From Anthropogastromicrobium sp963626545 (GTDB lineage: Bacteria; Bacillota; Clostridia; Lachnospirales; Lachnospiraceae), in the NCBI GenBank assembly GCA_963626545.1, contig CAVFYJ010000051.1:1-23554 (forward strand): a stretch of DNA of 23,554 nt, written 5' to 3'. The notes under the pieces are model-generated. The model had not been told where the DNA came from. It ran no database searches and saw nothing but the letters and a program-made list of their open reading frames with translations. Both the position numbers and the translations under genes were made by a program. Shown here one piece after another: positions 14,527-21,873 of the stretch. The first letter of the stretch is position 1, and each line of letters begins with the position of its first letter.

Positions 14527-15867
14527 TTCATCGGTGTACCCTGAAATGCTGAAAAGAATAAACCAGATTTTACGCTTCTGTTTTCTCCATTCGACACTGT
14601 ATGCTTTTTCTTCGAGATTGCGAAGAACGCTGACGCCGACAGGTTCCTGCCAAAATTTACATTCACCTAAAATCAGATTATTACCGTCAGGATCAATCGC
14701 TGCAATATCAATTTCTTCTTCGGAATTCCACCAACGGCCTACCTTGGAAAAACAAAATGGCCATGCATTACTTGCATTAAGCTCCCACATTTTTTCTCGG
14801 CATACATCTTCGTAAACAAAGGCAGCCTGACCGCTTATAAAGCCTTTTTGAATTTTATCGAGAACAAAAGATTCATTGCCACTTTCAATAAAGCCGCGGT
14901 TTGGATAAATGAAGGCAAACCAGAAACGCAAATAATTGTCCTTGATTTTATAAAGTCCTTTTTTGCTCTTTTCTGGATTTTCCTCTGTTATCGGAACTTC
15001 ACGTTCCAGAATATCCAGATTGATCAGTGTTTGAAGATATTTGGAAAGACTCGTGACCTTTACTTCAAGCATACTTGCAATCGCAGAAACCTTATGATTT
15101 CCAGCGGCAATCGAACGGATGATAGAGAAATAGCTGCCAATTTCGGAAACTTCTTGCTGAAGAAGAAAATTTGGCTCATCATAGAGATAGCTATTCTGGT
15201 TTAAGACATTGTCCTCGATTGCCTGATAAATGTCAGTGCAGCTTGAAAATGATTCAATGTATTTCGGAACGCCGCCAGTTACAGCATACATTTCGATTAA
15301 ATTACGGCGATTCTTGTCGGGGAAGAATTCGCGGTAATATCGAAATGGAATCTGCGTGAGGCGTATTTGAGCGGTGCGTCGTCCATACAAAGGGCTGCTA
15401 TAAGACAATGTCTGCGATTCCATCATGGAAATCAAGGATCCGCAGAGAATGACCATCACAGACTGATCTTTTAAAATTTCTTCCCATATGCGTTGGAAAA
15501 CGGAAGGGAAAGCAGCATTTGATTTTCCAATATACTGAAATTCGTCAATTACAATAACTGGTTTTGTGGGGAGCTTCGCGTCAATAATCTGTTTAAAGAG
15601 AAGATCCCAGCTCTTGATATCGGCAGCTCGAAGAAGATCATTGTTTAAAAAATCAGCAACTTTTTCTTGAAAAGCAATTCGATTTTGAGCTTCTGATTCC
15701 TCACTTGCTAGATAAAACAGCGCTTTTTTGTCCTTAATAAATTCAGAGATAAGCGTTGTTTTTCCGACTCGCCTTCGTCCATACAAAATGACAAGGGAGC
15801 TTCCAGTGCGTGCGTATTCTTTTTCGAGAGTGGCACGTTCTTTTTGGCGATCAATGAAATTGGTCAT
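14479..15867 (-). CDS. archaeal-type AAA ATPase with C-terminal DUF234 domain
   Basis: A 462-aa protein of the ATPase_2 (PF01637) plus DUF234 (PF03008) class. Walker A is YGRRRVGKT (29-37), Walker B PVIVIDEFQ (103-111), then MVILCGSLISMM as sensor strand. A winged-helix segment (KVSAIASMLEVKVTSLSKYL) lies near 260-280. The DUF234 end carries a PD-(D/E)xK-like core, EEEIDIAAI and ILGECKFW, at about 382-410. It resembles the DUF4143 protein in design (AAA module, then a nuclease fold) but belongs to a different family, so this is not a duplication. The ATG at 15867 has only a distant AAAGGAAA upstream. Role unknown in the family. Confidence 0.93.
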   Translation of the reverse strand: MTNFIDRQKERATLEKEYARTGSSLVILYGRRRVGKTTLISEFIKDKKALFYLASEESEAQNRIAFQEKVADFLNNDLLRAADIKSWDLLFKQIIDAKLPTKPVIVIDEFQYIGKSNAAFPSVFQRIWEEILKDQSVMVILCGSLISMMESQTLSYSSPLYGRRTAQIRLTQIPFRYYREFFPDKNRRNLIEMYAVTGGVPKYIESFSSCTDIYQAIEDNVLNQNSYLYDEPNFLLQQEVSEIGSYFSIIRSIAAGNHKVSAIASMLEVKVTSLSKYLQTLINLDILEREVPITEENPEKSKKGLYKIKDNYLRFWFAFIYPNRGFIESGNESFVLDKIQKGFISGQAAFVYEDVCREKMWELNASNAWPFCFSKVGRWWNSEEEIDIAAIDPDGNNLILGECKFWQEPVGVSVLRNLEEKAYSVEWRKQKRKIWFILFSISGYTDELQKIAATREDLILAE

Positions 15868-15909
15868 AATGAATGGGTTTCCTTTCTGAATGAGAGACAG
15901 TTTTTACAT

Positions 15910-15939
15910 TAGAGAATTGTAAAGAACTGTAAAATACTG
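15910..15939 (-). repeat. three 10-bp direct repeats in the DUF234 ATPase leader
   Basis: TAGAGAATTG, TAAAGAACTG and TAAAATACTG follow one another with no gap between the promoter and the ATPase start. The 10-bp period places them on one face of the helix. Confidence 0.5.
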
Positions 15940-15945
15940 TTTTGT

Positions 15946-15971
15946 ATTATTATAATCCAAATTATAATAAT
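15946..15971. promoter_or_regulatory. perfect 11-bp-arm palindrome, candidate operator
   Basis: ATTATTATAAT (15946-15956) and ATTATAATAAT (15961-15971) are exact inverse complements around CCAA. The dyad covers the -10 and spacer of the minus-strand promoter (TTGAAA 15976-15971, 16-nt spacer, TATAAT 15954-15949). Pure AT composition means it could also be partly chance. Confidence 0.5.
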
Positions 15972-15976
15972 TTCAA
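15949..15976 (-). promoter_or_regulatory. promoter of the DUF234 ATPase
   Basis: Minus-strand TTGAAA (15976-15971), 16-nt spacer, TATAAT (15954-15949), about 75 nt upstream of the ATG. Divergent from the importer promoter. Confidence 0.6.
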
Positions 15977-16025
15977 GAATAATAATTCGCAAATCTTGCA
16001 TCAGGAAATGATAGGCAACATTTGA

Positions 16026-16054
16026 TTGACAAAATAACTGTGATATGCTACTAT
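16026..16054 (+). promoter_or_regulatory. promoter of the amino-acid ABC importer
   Basis: TTGACA (16026-16031), 17 nt, TACTAT (16049-16054) preceded by TGC as an extended -10. Leader of about 65 nt. Confidence 0.75.
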
Positions 16055-16061
16055 AACACAG

Positions 16062-16077
16062 TGCTAATACGTTAGCA
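16062..16077 (+). promoter_or_regulatory. dyad at the importer transcription start, candidate operator
   Basis: TGCTAA (16062-16067) and TTAGCA (16072-16077) form a 6-bp-arm dyad around TACG, located at or just after the predicted start. Position suits a repressor site; no regulator can be named. Confidence 0.4.
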
Positions 16078-16126
16078 TGATAAAGCAGCTGCAGCGTTCT
16101 GCGGCCAAGAAAAGGAGAGTATTATT

Positions 16127-17143
16127 ATGAGAAAAATCGTGGCAGCAGCACTTGCTGTAGGAATGGCAGCAATGACAGTAACCGGATGTTCCAGTCAGAA
16201 GAGTGAGTCTAAGGAGACGACAAAGACAACAACTGAGTCAGCAAAGGAAACGGAAAAAGCAACCGAAAAACAGACGGAGAAAGAGACAGAAAAAGCAACA
16301 AAGAAGGATACCGAGGCGGCATCTACAGAAGAAAAGACGAAGGAAGCATCTTCTAAGGCAGACGAAGCAGATACAGCAGAGTCAAAATCAGAGGAAACAG
16401 AGAGTGAATCCACAGAGGATAAGAAGACCTTCACGGTAGGCTTTGATGCAGAGTTTCCGCCGTATGGATACCGTGATGAGAGTGGCGAGTATGTTGGTTT
16501 TGATCTTGATTTGGCAGCAGAGGTTTGTGACAGACAGGGATGGGAGCTGGTAAAGCAGCCAATCGACTGGGATTCCAAGGATATGGAGTTGTCCTCTGGT
16601 GCGATTGATTGTATCTGGAATGGATTTACGATGAATGGCCGCGAGGATGCCTATACATGGTCGGATCCGTACATTGACAACAGCCAGGTGTTTGTTGTTG
16701 CAGCAGATTCTGGAATTGAAAATAAATCCGATTTAGCGGGAAAGGTCGTAGCCGTTCAGAAGGATTCTTCCGCACTGGCCGCACTGAATGACGAGGAAAA
16801 TGAGGACAATATTGCGTTAAGAGATTCCTTCTCACAGTTAATTGAGTACGCTGATTATAATACCGCATTTATGGATCTTGAGCAGGGTGCTGTGGAGGCC
16901 GTTGCGATTGATATCGGTGTTGCACAGTACCAGATCGATAAGAGAGAAGAGGGCGCTTATGTGATGCTTGAAGGTGATGACAATAAGTTAGCATCCGAGC
17001 AGTATGCAATCGGCTTCAAAAAGGGAAATGACGAACTTCGCGATACCGTTCAGGACACACTTGACGAGATGGTCAAGGATGGAACCTTTGCAAAGATTGC
17101 AGAGAAGTGGGGACTTACCGACAGCGTTTGCCTCGGAAAGTAA
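16127..17143 (+). CDS. amino-acid ABC transporter substrate-binding lipoprotein
   Basis: The extracellular receptor of a polar amino-acid importer (PAAT class, SBP_bac_3). Residues 1-21 are a lipoprotein signal with lipobox VTGC (C21). Residues 22-100 form an unusually long, low-complexity Glu/Lys/Thr linker (repeats of TEK, KET, KAT) that tethers the receptor away from the membrane. The binding domain begins at TFTVGFDAEFPPYGY (101-115) with YVGFDLDLA next and ends at the usual KIAEKWGL. The ATG has AAAGGAGAG upstream. First gene of a three-gene unit with permease and ATPase. Ligand cannot be fixed by eye; the FDxDLAAEV type fits a cystine- or glutamine-like group. Confidence 0.94.
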   Translation: MRKIVAAALAVGMAAMTVTGCSSQKSESKETTKTTTESAKETEKATEKQTEKETEKATKKDTEAASTEEKTKEASSKADEADTAESKSEETESESTEDKKTFTVGFDAEFPPYGYRDESGEYVGFDLDLAAEVCDRQGWELVKQPIDWDSKDMELSSGAIDCIWNGFTMNGREDAYTWSDPYIDNSQVFVVAADSGIENKSDLAGKVVAVQKDSSALAALNDEENEDNIALRDSFSQLIEYADYNTAFMDLEQGAVEAVAIDIGVAQYQIDKREEGAYVMLEGDDNKLASEQYAIGFKKGNDELRDTVQDTLDEMVKDGTFAKIAEKWGLTDSVCLGK

Positions 17144-17168
17144 TACATAAGCTGGAAAGGCAACGACT

Positions 17169-17819
17169 ATGGATATAATGGCAATGGCAGCTCAGCTTGC
17201 AGATGGCTTTCTTGTGACGGTTGAGATTTTTGCATTGACGCTTTTGTTCTCCTTGCCGCTTGGCATGCTGGTGGCATTTGGGCGCATGTCTCGATGCAAA
17301 CTTATCAAACTGCTTGCAAAGCTCTACATCTCCGTCATGAGAGGAACGCCTCTGATGCTGCAAATCATCGTGGTATATTTTGCACCATATTATATGTTTC
17401 GTATGAAGCTGGGAACGGGCTATCGTTTCCCAGCCGTCATCATCGCGTTTGTAATCAATTATGCGGCATATTTTGCAGAGATTTACCGTTCTGGTATTGA
17501 ATCCATGCCAAAGGGACAGTATGAGGCGGCAGAGGTGCTTGGCTACAGCAAGTCGCAGACCTTTGTGCGCATTATTCTGCCGCAGGTAATTAAGCGCGTG
17601 CTTCCATCCATCACAAATGAGACGATTACATTGGTTAAGGACACGTCGCTTGCATTCACGATCTCTATCGCGGAGATGTTCACGGTTGCCAAGCAGATTG
17701 GTGCAGCGCAGACAAGCGTAATGCCGCTGTTGGCAGCCGGTATTTTCTATTATGTATTTAACCTGATTGTGGCAACGGTGATGGAATACATCGAAAAGCG
17801 ACTTTCGTATTATCGGTAA
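17169..17819 (+). CDS. amino-acid ABC transporter permease
   Basis: A 216-aa inner-membrane permease of the HisM/GlnP class with about five membrane helices. The cytoplasmic coupling (EAA) loop is YEAAEVLGYSKSQTFVRII followed by LPQVIKRVLPSI, and the LVKDTSLAFTISIAEMF helix is typical. A single permease follows the receptor, so the transporter is probably a homodimer in the membrane. The ATG at 17169 lies 25 nt after the receptor stop behind GGAAAGG. Confidence 0.95.
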   Translation: MDIMAMAAQLADGFLVTVEIFALTLLFSLPLGMLVAFGRMSRCKLIKLLAKLYISVMRGTPLMLQIIVVYFAPYYMFRMKLGTGYRFPAVIIAFVINYAAYFAEIYRSGIESMPKGQYEAAEVLGYSKSQTFVRIILPQVIKRVLPSITNETITLVKDTSLAFTISIAEMFTVAKQIGAAQTSVMPLLAAGIFYYVFNLIVATVMEYIEKRLSYYR

Positions 17820-17887
17820 AACATTACGAACGATAAAACAGCATTACAGATAAGGCATTATTATAGGCAAATAAGGCAGGTCAGAGT

Positions 17888-18685
17888 ATGGCAGTTCAAA
17901 CGAACAAAGTAGAGGGAAATGTCCTTCTGGAAATGAATCATGTAAAAAAGAGCTTTGACGGAAGTGGTGTTTTAAAGGGTATTTCCTTAAAGGTGAAAGA
18001 AGGCCAGGTAGTCTCCATCATCGGTCCGTCCGGCTCTGGAAAGTCTACCTTGCTTCGCTGTGCAACGCTTCTCGAAAAGATGGATGCAGGTGAGCTGATC
18101 TACCTTGGCGAGAAGGCTGCGTGGGAGCAGGAGGACAAAAAAGGACAAAAGCGTTGCGTCTACGCACCGAAGGATAAGTTGAAGCAGATTCGTTCTTATT
18201 TCGGTCTGGTCTTTCAGAACTTTAATCTTTTTCCTCATTATTCGGTCATGAAAAATATCATTGACGCACCGGTATGTGTGAATCACGTGAGCAAAAAAGA
18301 AGCAAAGGAGCGCGCACAAAAGCTGCTTGCACAGCTTGGTCTTTCCGATAAGGCAAATGCCTATCCGTGTCAGCTTTCTGGTGGCCAGCAACAACGTGTT
18401 TCGATTGCAAGAGCACTTGCATTGCAGCCAAAGATTCTTTTCTTTGACGAACCGACTTCGGCACTTGATCCGGAACTGACAGCAGAGGTATTAAAGGTTA
18501 TTCGCCAACTTGCGGCACAGCATATGACAATGATTATTGTTACGCATGAGATGCAATTTGCAAAAGAAGTGTCCGATCACATTATCTTCATGGAGCAAGG
18601 TGTGATCGTAGAAGAGGGAACACCAGATGAGTTGTTTTCTTCCGAAAATGCCCGCGTGAGGGAGTTTATCGGAAAGATTAAATAA
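17888..18685 (+). CDS. amino-acid ABC transporter ATP-binding protein
   Basis: A 265-aa ATPase that drives the importer. Walker A is GPSGSGKST (46-54), Q-loop VFQNFNLFPH (from 108), signature LSGGQQQR (163-170), Walker B ILFFDEPTSALD (183-194) and an H-loop VTHEM. It is about 20 residues longer than most relatives because of a charged insert (KAAWEQEDKKGQKRCVYAPK, about 76-96) ahead of the Q-loop. It starts 68 nt after the permease gene with a modest site (GGCAGGTCAGAG). Last gene before a hairpin terminator. Confidence 0.95.
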   Translation: MAVQTNKVEGNVLLEMNHVKKSFDGSGVLKGISLKVKEGQVVSIIGPSGSGKSTLLRCATLLEKMDAGELIYLGEKAAWEQEDKKGQKRCVYAPKDKLKQIRSYFGLVFQNFNLFPHYSVMKNIIDAPVCVNHVSKKEAKERAQKLLAQLGLSDKANAYPCQLSGGQQQRVSIARALALQPKILFFDEPTSALDPELTAEVLKVIRQLAAQHMTMIIVTHEMQFAKEVSDHIIFMEQGVIVEEGTPDELFSSENARVREFIGKIK

Positions 18686-18714
18686 GCTATCAAAACAATA
18701 GTAAATGAAGGATT

Positions 18715-18778
18715 GCCATCCGAGACAGGTATGTATTTTAACGTGTCTCGGATGGCTTAATTCGTGTCCCGAGTGGCT
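18715..18778 (+). terminator. hairpin after the importer, related to the dispersed repeat (copy D)
   Basis: A perfect 13-bp stem (GCCATCCGAGACA, 18715-18727, with TGTCTCGGATGGC, 18744-18756). The 3' side is TTAATTCG, so there is no proper U-run. The unit shares its start (GACAGGTA) and end (TGGCTTAAT) with copies A-C, and CGTGTCTCGGATGGCT is followed 21 bp later by CGTGTCCCGAGTGGCT. It lies between convergent genes and may stop both. Confidence 0.65.
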
Positions 18779-18779
18779 C

Positions 18780-20093
18780 TCAGTGGGATTTTTTGAGAAC
18801 CAGTACCCAGTCATTTGCTGTTTCTTTTCTTGCAACAGGGCTGGCAAGCCATTTTTCTTTGCCCTTTAAGGTTGTGATATAGCTAAGGCTACCGTTTCGT
18901 GGATCCATCCAGTAAGCATCCAGTGCGATATCCTGATAGCGGCGCAGGTCAAGCTTAAACTCATCGCCCATGTAGTCGTAGCAGAAAATAAAATCTGCAC
19001 CAGCAAATACAGCGATGCGGTGATAGCGTTCTTTCTGACCAAATAGCAGCAGACTGTCATCGGATTTTCCACTTGTGAAATCAACACTTTCCATCAAATC
19101 CTTTAAGTATGTTAATTGAGCGCATCCAGGGTGATGCATGGCATCCTGCCAGACCTCACGTACACCATAAGCGCCGCTTTGCGTTAAATCATCATAAAAT
19201 TGCATAATGGCATTGCTTCCATAGGTGTGTCCGGCAGCTCCGGCAAATACGAACCAGTAGGCATAGCGGCGCACATCCCATTCCTCCCAGTATGGATTTC
19301 TTGGATTGTGAAGTCCTTGCGGAATTCCCTCATAGGAAGGCTCTGCATCGAGAGTCGGTTTTGCTGTGTCATAGGAAAGATCGCGGTCAACATATTTCCA
19401 GTTGTCTTCGCCAAAAAAGGTTTCGCGAACCGTGTTGTCATCCCATTCGCCAAGAGAAGCCTGATCGTAGCGCCTATGTCCAGATTGAAACAGGTTCATG
19501 TCCAGCCAGGACTCATTATGAAACCACAATGAAGAGGAAGTGCGTCCAAATGGGTGGTAGGTGATGAGCCGGTCTGGATTGTAGGTTTTTAAAATACGGC
19601 CTGCCAGACAGAATACATCGTATCCATCGTCACCTCGCACATCACCACCTAGAATCCAAATCAAGTTTGTGCGGTTTTGATAGCGCTTTCCAAGAAAATC
19701 GGCATAAGTGCGCATTGTATCCATATTTAAGATGTTTTCCTTTACCAGAGAACCCCATGCCGGTAAAAGTCCAATATACAGTCCCATTTGCTCAGCAAGA
19801 TCCAGAATGTGATCTACAAAATCCCAATATGCGGGCTGTGTCACATCTTTTTTGCCAGGGGCAAGAGAGGATGTAAGATCGACTTGCGAAGGGGAATGAA
19901 TTAGCACAGTCTGAATTACATTGTAGCCTTTTTCCTTTCGATTTCTAAGATAGGTGTAAATCTCATCCTCATTTAATTTTAAAAGCATCAGCCATGCTGT
20001 GTCACCCAACCAGAAAAATGGTGTATTCCCTTCCATGAGATAGCGTCCATTTTCACTGACATGAAGTGTTTCGAAAACTTTTTGAGCGCTCAT
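18780..20093 (-). CDS. DUF4038/GH140-type glycoside hydrolase (apiosidase-like)
   Basis: A 437-aa enzyme with an apiosidase-like TIM-barrel domain (PF13204 type, residues about 8-345) and a C-terminal beta domain (PF12904 type, about 350-437, ending WVLVLKKSH). Family landmarks are FFWLGDTAW (27-34), IWILGGDVRGD (145-155, D151) and LDAEPSYEG (249-256, E251 or E255); the Asp and Glu are the likely catalytic pair by comparison with GH140 enzymes that remove apiose from pectin rhamnogalacturonan II. No signal peptide, so it would act in the cytoplasm on imported sugars. The ATG follows AGGAGGAAA. No sugar transporter is adjacent, so the substrate is uncertain. Confidence 0.85.
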   Translation of the reverse strand: MSAQKVFETLHVSENGRYLMEGNTPFFWLGDTAWLMLLKLNEDEIYTYLRNRKEKGYNVIQTVLIHSPSQVDLTSSLAPGKKDVTQPAYWDFVDHILDLAEQMGLYIGLLPAWGSLVKENILNMDTMRTYADFLGKRYQNRTNLIWILGGDVRGDDGYDVFCLAGRILKTYNPDRLITYHPFGRTSSSLWFHNESWLDMNLFQSGHRRYDQASLGEWDDNTVRETFFGEDNWKYVDRDLSYDTAKPTLDAEPSYEGIPQGLHNPRNPYWEEWDVRRYAYWFVFAGAAGHTYGSNAIMQFYDDLTQSGAYGVREVWQDAMHHPGCAQLTYLKDLMESVDFTSGKSDDSLLLFGQKERYHRIAVFAGADFIFCYDYMGDEFKLDLRRYQDIALDAYWMDPRNGSLSYITTLKGKEKWLASPVARKETANDWVLVLKKSH

Positions 20094-20166
20094 TTTGTTG
20101 TATTTCCTCCTCTTTTCTTTTGGTGTCTAATTTTATTTTGTTTTATAGTATCATGTTCAATTTGGA

Positions 20167-20180
20167 AATTCCATGGAATT
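20167..20180. promoter_or_regulatory. 14-bp perfect palindrome upstream of the glycosidase
   Basis: AATTCCATGGAATT, with a half-site ATTCCATG repeated at about 20203-20210. It lies 75 nt upstream of the glycosidase start and in the shared divergent region. Candidate operator; no regulator can be named. Confidence 0.4.
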
Positions 20181-20222
20181 ATTAATGGTTTGTGGTCATT
20201 TTATTCCATGTTTTCCCCAGTT

Positions 20223-20252
20223 TTGTGAATTTATAGTTGAGTCTGCTATGAT
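20223..20252 (+). promoter_or_regulatory. promoter of the small exported protein gene
   Basis: TTGTGA (20223-20228), 18-nt spacer, TATGAT (20247-20252) with an extended TGC. Leader of about 40 nt. Confidence 0.55.
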
Positions 20253-20297
20253 GGAGACAGGAAGGCAAAATTTCTATTAACTGGAGGAAGAGAAATC

Positions 20298-20759
20298 ATG
20301 AGGATGAAAAAGGTAATGGTGTCAATCGTAGCAGTGCTTGTGTGTATGATGATGGTAGCAAGTACATTGTTTGTATCAGGGCAGCAGGGACAAGTTTGGT
20401 TATCTGTGCGGTATCAGTCTGGTGGAAAGCTTGTGGCGGTTCGGGATAAGGAGGCGATAAATCAGCTAAGAGATGCAGTGAAAGAAGTGGTACATAACGG
20501 TCAAAAGGTGGACGCGGCTAGCTATGAGACGACATATGGTTCATCACTTTTTCTTGTCAATTGGATATGCCCGATTCAGATAAAGGGAGCATATCCAAAG
20601 AGTGCGGTTGGACAGAGAGATGATGGTTATCTGGTTCAAATCGGGTTTGAGACCTATCAAATCAGTGAAGAACAGTATGATTTGATTTTGGCACCCAATA
20701 TTACTGTTTTGTATGGTGAGATTGAATCGTGTGAAGATGAATACGCACAAACAAACTGA
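20298..20759 (+). CDS. small exported protein, unknown function
   Basis: A 153-aa protein with an N-terminal export signal: basic MRMKK, then a hydrophobic core VMVSIVAVLVCMMMVASTLF, and a possible cleavage site after VSG near residue 28. There is no lipobox Cys at the expected place. The remaining 125 residues are of mixed alpha/beta character (VWLSVRYQSGGKLVAVRDK..., FETYQISEEQYDLIL) with a single Cys pair far apart (C91, C146). I do not recognise a family. Its ATG follows CTGGAGGAAGAG. The 3' end overlaps the convergent LytTR gene by 59 bp. Confidence 0.8.
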   Translation: MRMKKVMVSIVAVLVCMMMVASTLFVSGQQGQVWLSVRYQSGGKLVAVRDKEAINQLRDAVKEVVHNGQKVDAASYETTYGSSLFLVNWICPIQIKGAYPKSAVGQRDDGYLVQIGFETYQISEEQYDLILAPNITVLYGEIESCEDEYAQTN

Positions 20760-21648
20760 CCAGAAAGCATACAAAAAAGCAAATTAATAAAATTAGATCA
20801 AGGCAGGCAGAGGATGGTAAGCCTGCCTTTAATGTTGCGTTTGAGCTACTTGTATTATTAAAAATAGAAATCATTTTAAACAGTTTATAGAACTTGTAGA
20901 ACTGCTGTGCAAATAAAAGACCAAATAGCACAAGGTTGGTATTGGCCCAGAAGCGAAGCAGTGTATTCTTAATTTTTCTTACGGACCCCTTTGCGGCATT
21001 GATGCGTGAGCCATCTGATAGAAAAACGGTATCCCCTTCAATTTTATCAATATGAGAGACACTGCAAATGATTTGGTTGATATAGATGAATTGATCGGCA
21101 GGAAGATGTTCATATACACTCTTTAAGGAGCTGCGGACATGGTATTGCTTACCAGTTTCATCCTGAAATATGCAATAATTTCCTTCACGAACAATGTATA
21201 CGATACGATGAAGCGGGATACGTTGTAGCGTAGCACCAGATTGTAGGATATAATATTGTGAATGTAGTGTTTCGAGTTGTGAAATGGCAGACAAGAGTGC
21301 TTCTTCCAGCCGTTCTTGAAGCTGCTTCTTTGGCAGAAAACGAAACGCAGGAAGCTGAAATGCATCGAAAACTGCACTTGTCTGATTGGATACAAAAAGA
21401 AAAAGACCGTCAGGCTGTAGCTCTTTTATCTGTTGAGCAAGCAAAAGCCCATCCATATCAGGAAGCTGCGTTTCCAGAAAAAATAGATCGAACGGGATAG
21501 TATCCTCGATCTCATACAGCAGAGATGTTCCTTTTGAGAAATAGTGAATTTCACAGTTTGTCTTGTGGGCTGCTGCCAAGGCTTTTATGGAAGCTGCGAG
21601 CATATCAGCAGCGGTGGTATCATTATCACAGATTGCGATTCGTATCAT
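20701..21648 (-). CDS. LytTR-family response regulator with Glu at the phospho-acceptor site
   Basis: A 315-aa regulator. Residues 1-120 form a receiver domain: acidic pair in ICDND (D8, D10) and the conserved Lys in FRFLPK. The phospho-acceptor is not Asp: the segment reads FDLFFLETQLPDMDG with Glu at 59. A LytTR DNA-binding domain follows at about 132-235 (YYILQSGATLQRI...RIVYIVREGNYCIFQ...FIYINQIICSVSHIDKIEG). Beyond it are about 75 extra residues, including a hydrophobic run LDLILLICFFVCFLVSLFV. No histidine kinase gene is adjacent. The ATG at 21648 has only a weak upstream AAAGG. It is divergent from the Gfo/Idh/MocA gene. Confidence 0.88.
   Translation of the reverse strand: MIRIAICDNDTTAADMLAASIKALAAAHKTNCEIHYFSKGTSLLYEIEDTIPFDLFFLETQLPDMDGLLLAQQIKELQPDGLFLFVSNQTSAVFDAFQLPAFRFLPKKQLQERLEEALLSAISQLETLHSQYYILQSGATLQRIPLHRIVYIVREGNYCIFQDETGKQYHVRSSLKSVYEHLPADQFIYINQIICSVSHIDKIEGDTVFLSDGSRINAAKGSVRKIKNTLLRFWANTNLVLFGLLFAQQFYKFYKLFKMISIFNNTSSSNATLKAGLPSSACLDLILLICFFVCFLVSLFVRIHLHTIQSHHTKQ
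20800..20829 (+). terminator. hairpin, probable terminator of the small exported protein gene
   Basis: AAGGCAGGC (20800-20808) pairs perfectly with GCCTGCCTT (20821-20829), followed by TAATG, a weak U-tract. It falls inside the long 3' part of the LytTR frame. Confidence 0.6.
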
Positions 21649-21787
21649 CGTGGTGGGGTGCCTTTCGTTAGTGCTTTTTATTTTGCCATTTGATTTATTG
21701 TTGAGTTATTGTTTTTAAGTCTACTGAAAAATCTGGCAGTTTTCAAGAGAAGTGGTGAGAAAATGGAGCTTTCTGATGAGAGAAATC

Positions 21788-21816
21788 TTGCACCCTCCTC
21801 ATCTCAATGCTATGAT
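21788..21816 (+). promoter_or_regulatory. promoter of the Gfo/Idh/MocA gene
   Basis: TTGCAC (21788-21793), 17 nt, TATGAT (21811-21816) with an extended TGC. A second TATAAT at 21820-21825 lacks a -35. AAAAACAAT occurs twice downstream (21832, 21850). Confidence 0.5.
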
Positions 21817-21873
21817 GATTATAATAAATACAAAAACAATCAAACGCATAAAAACAATTAGGAGGCGCGGAAG

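Noticed and set aside
12795..15867. The two AAA ATPases as a duplicated pair or a two-part system
   Set aside because: They belong to different families, lie on opposite strands with separate promoters, and are separated by repeats and a pseudogene.
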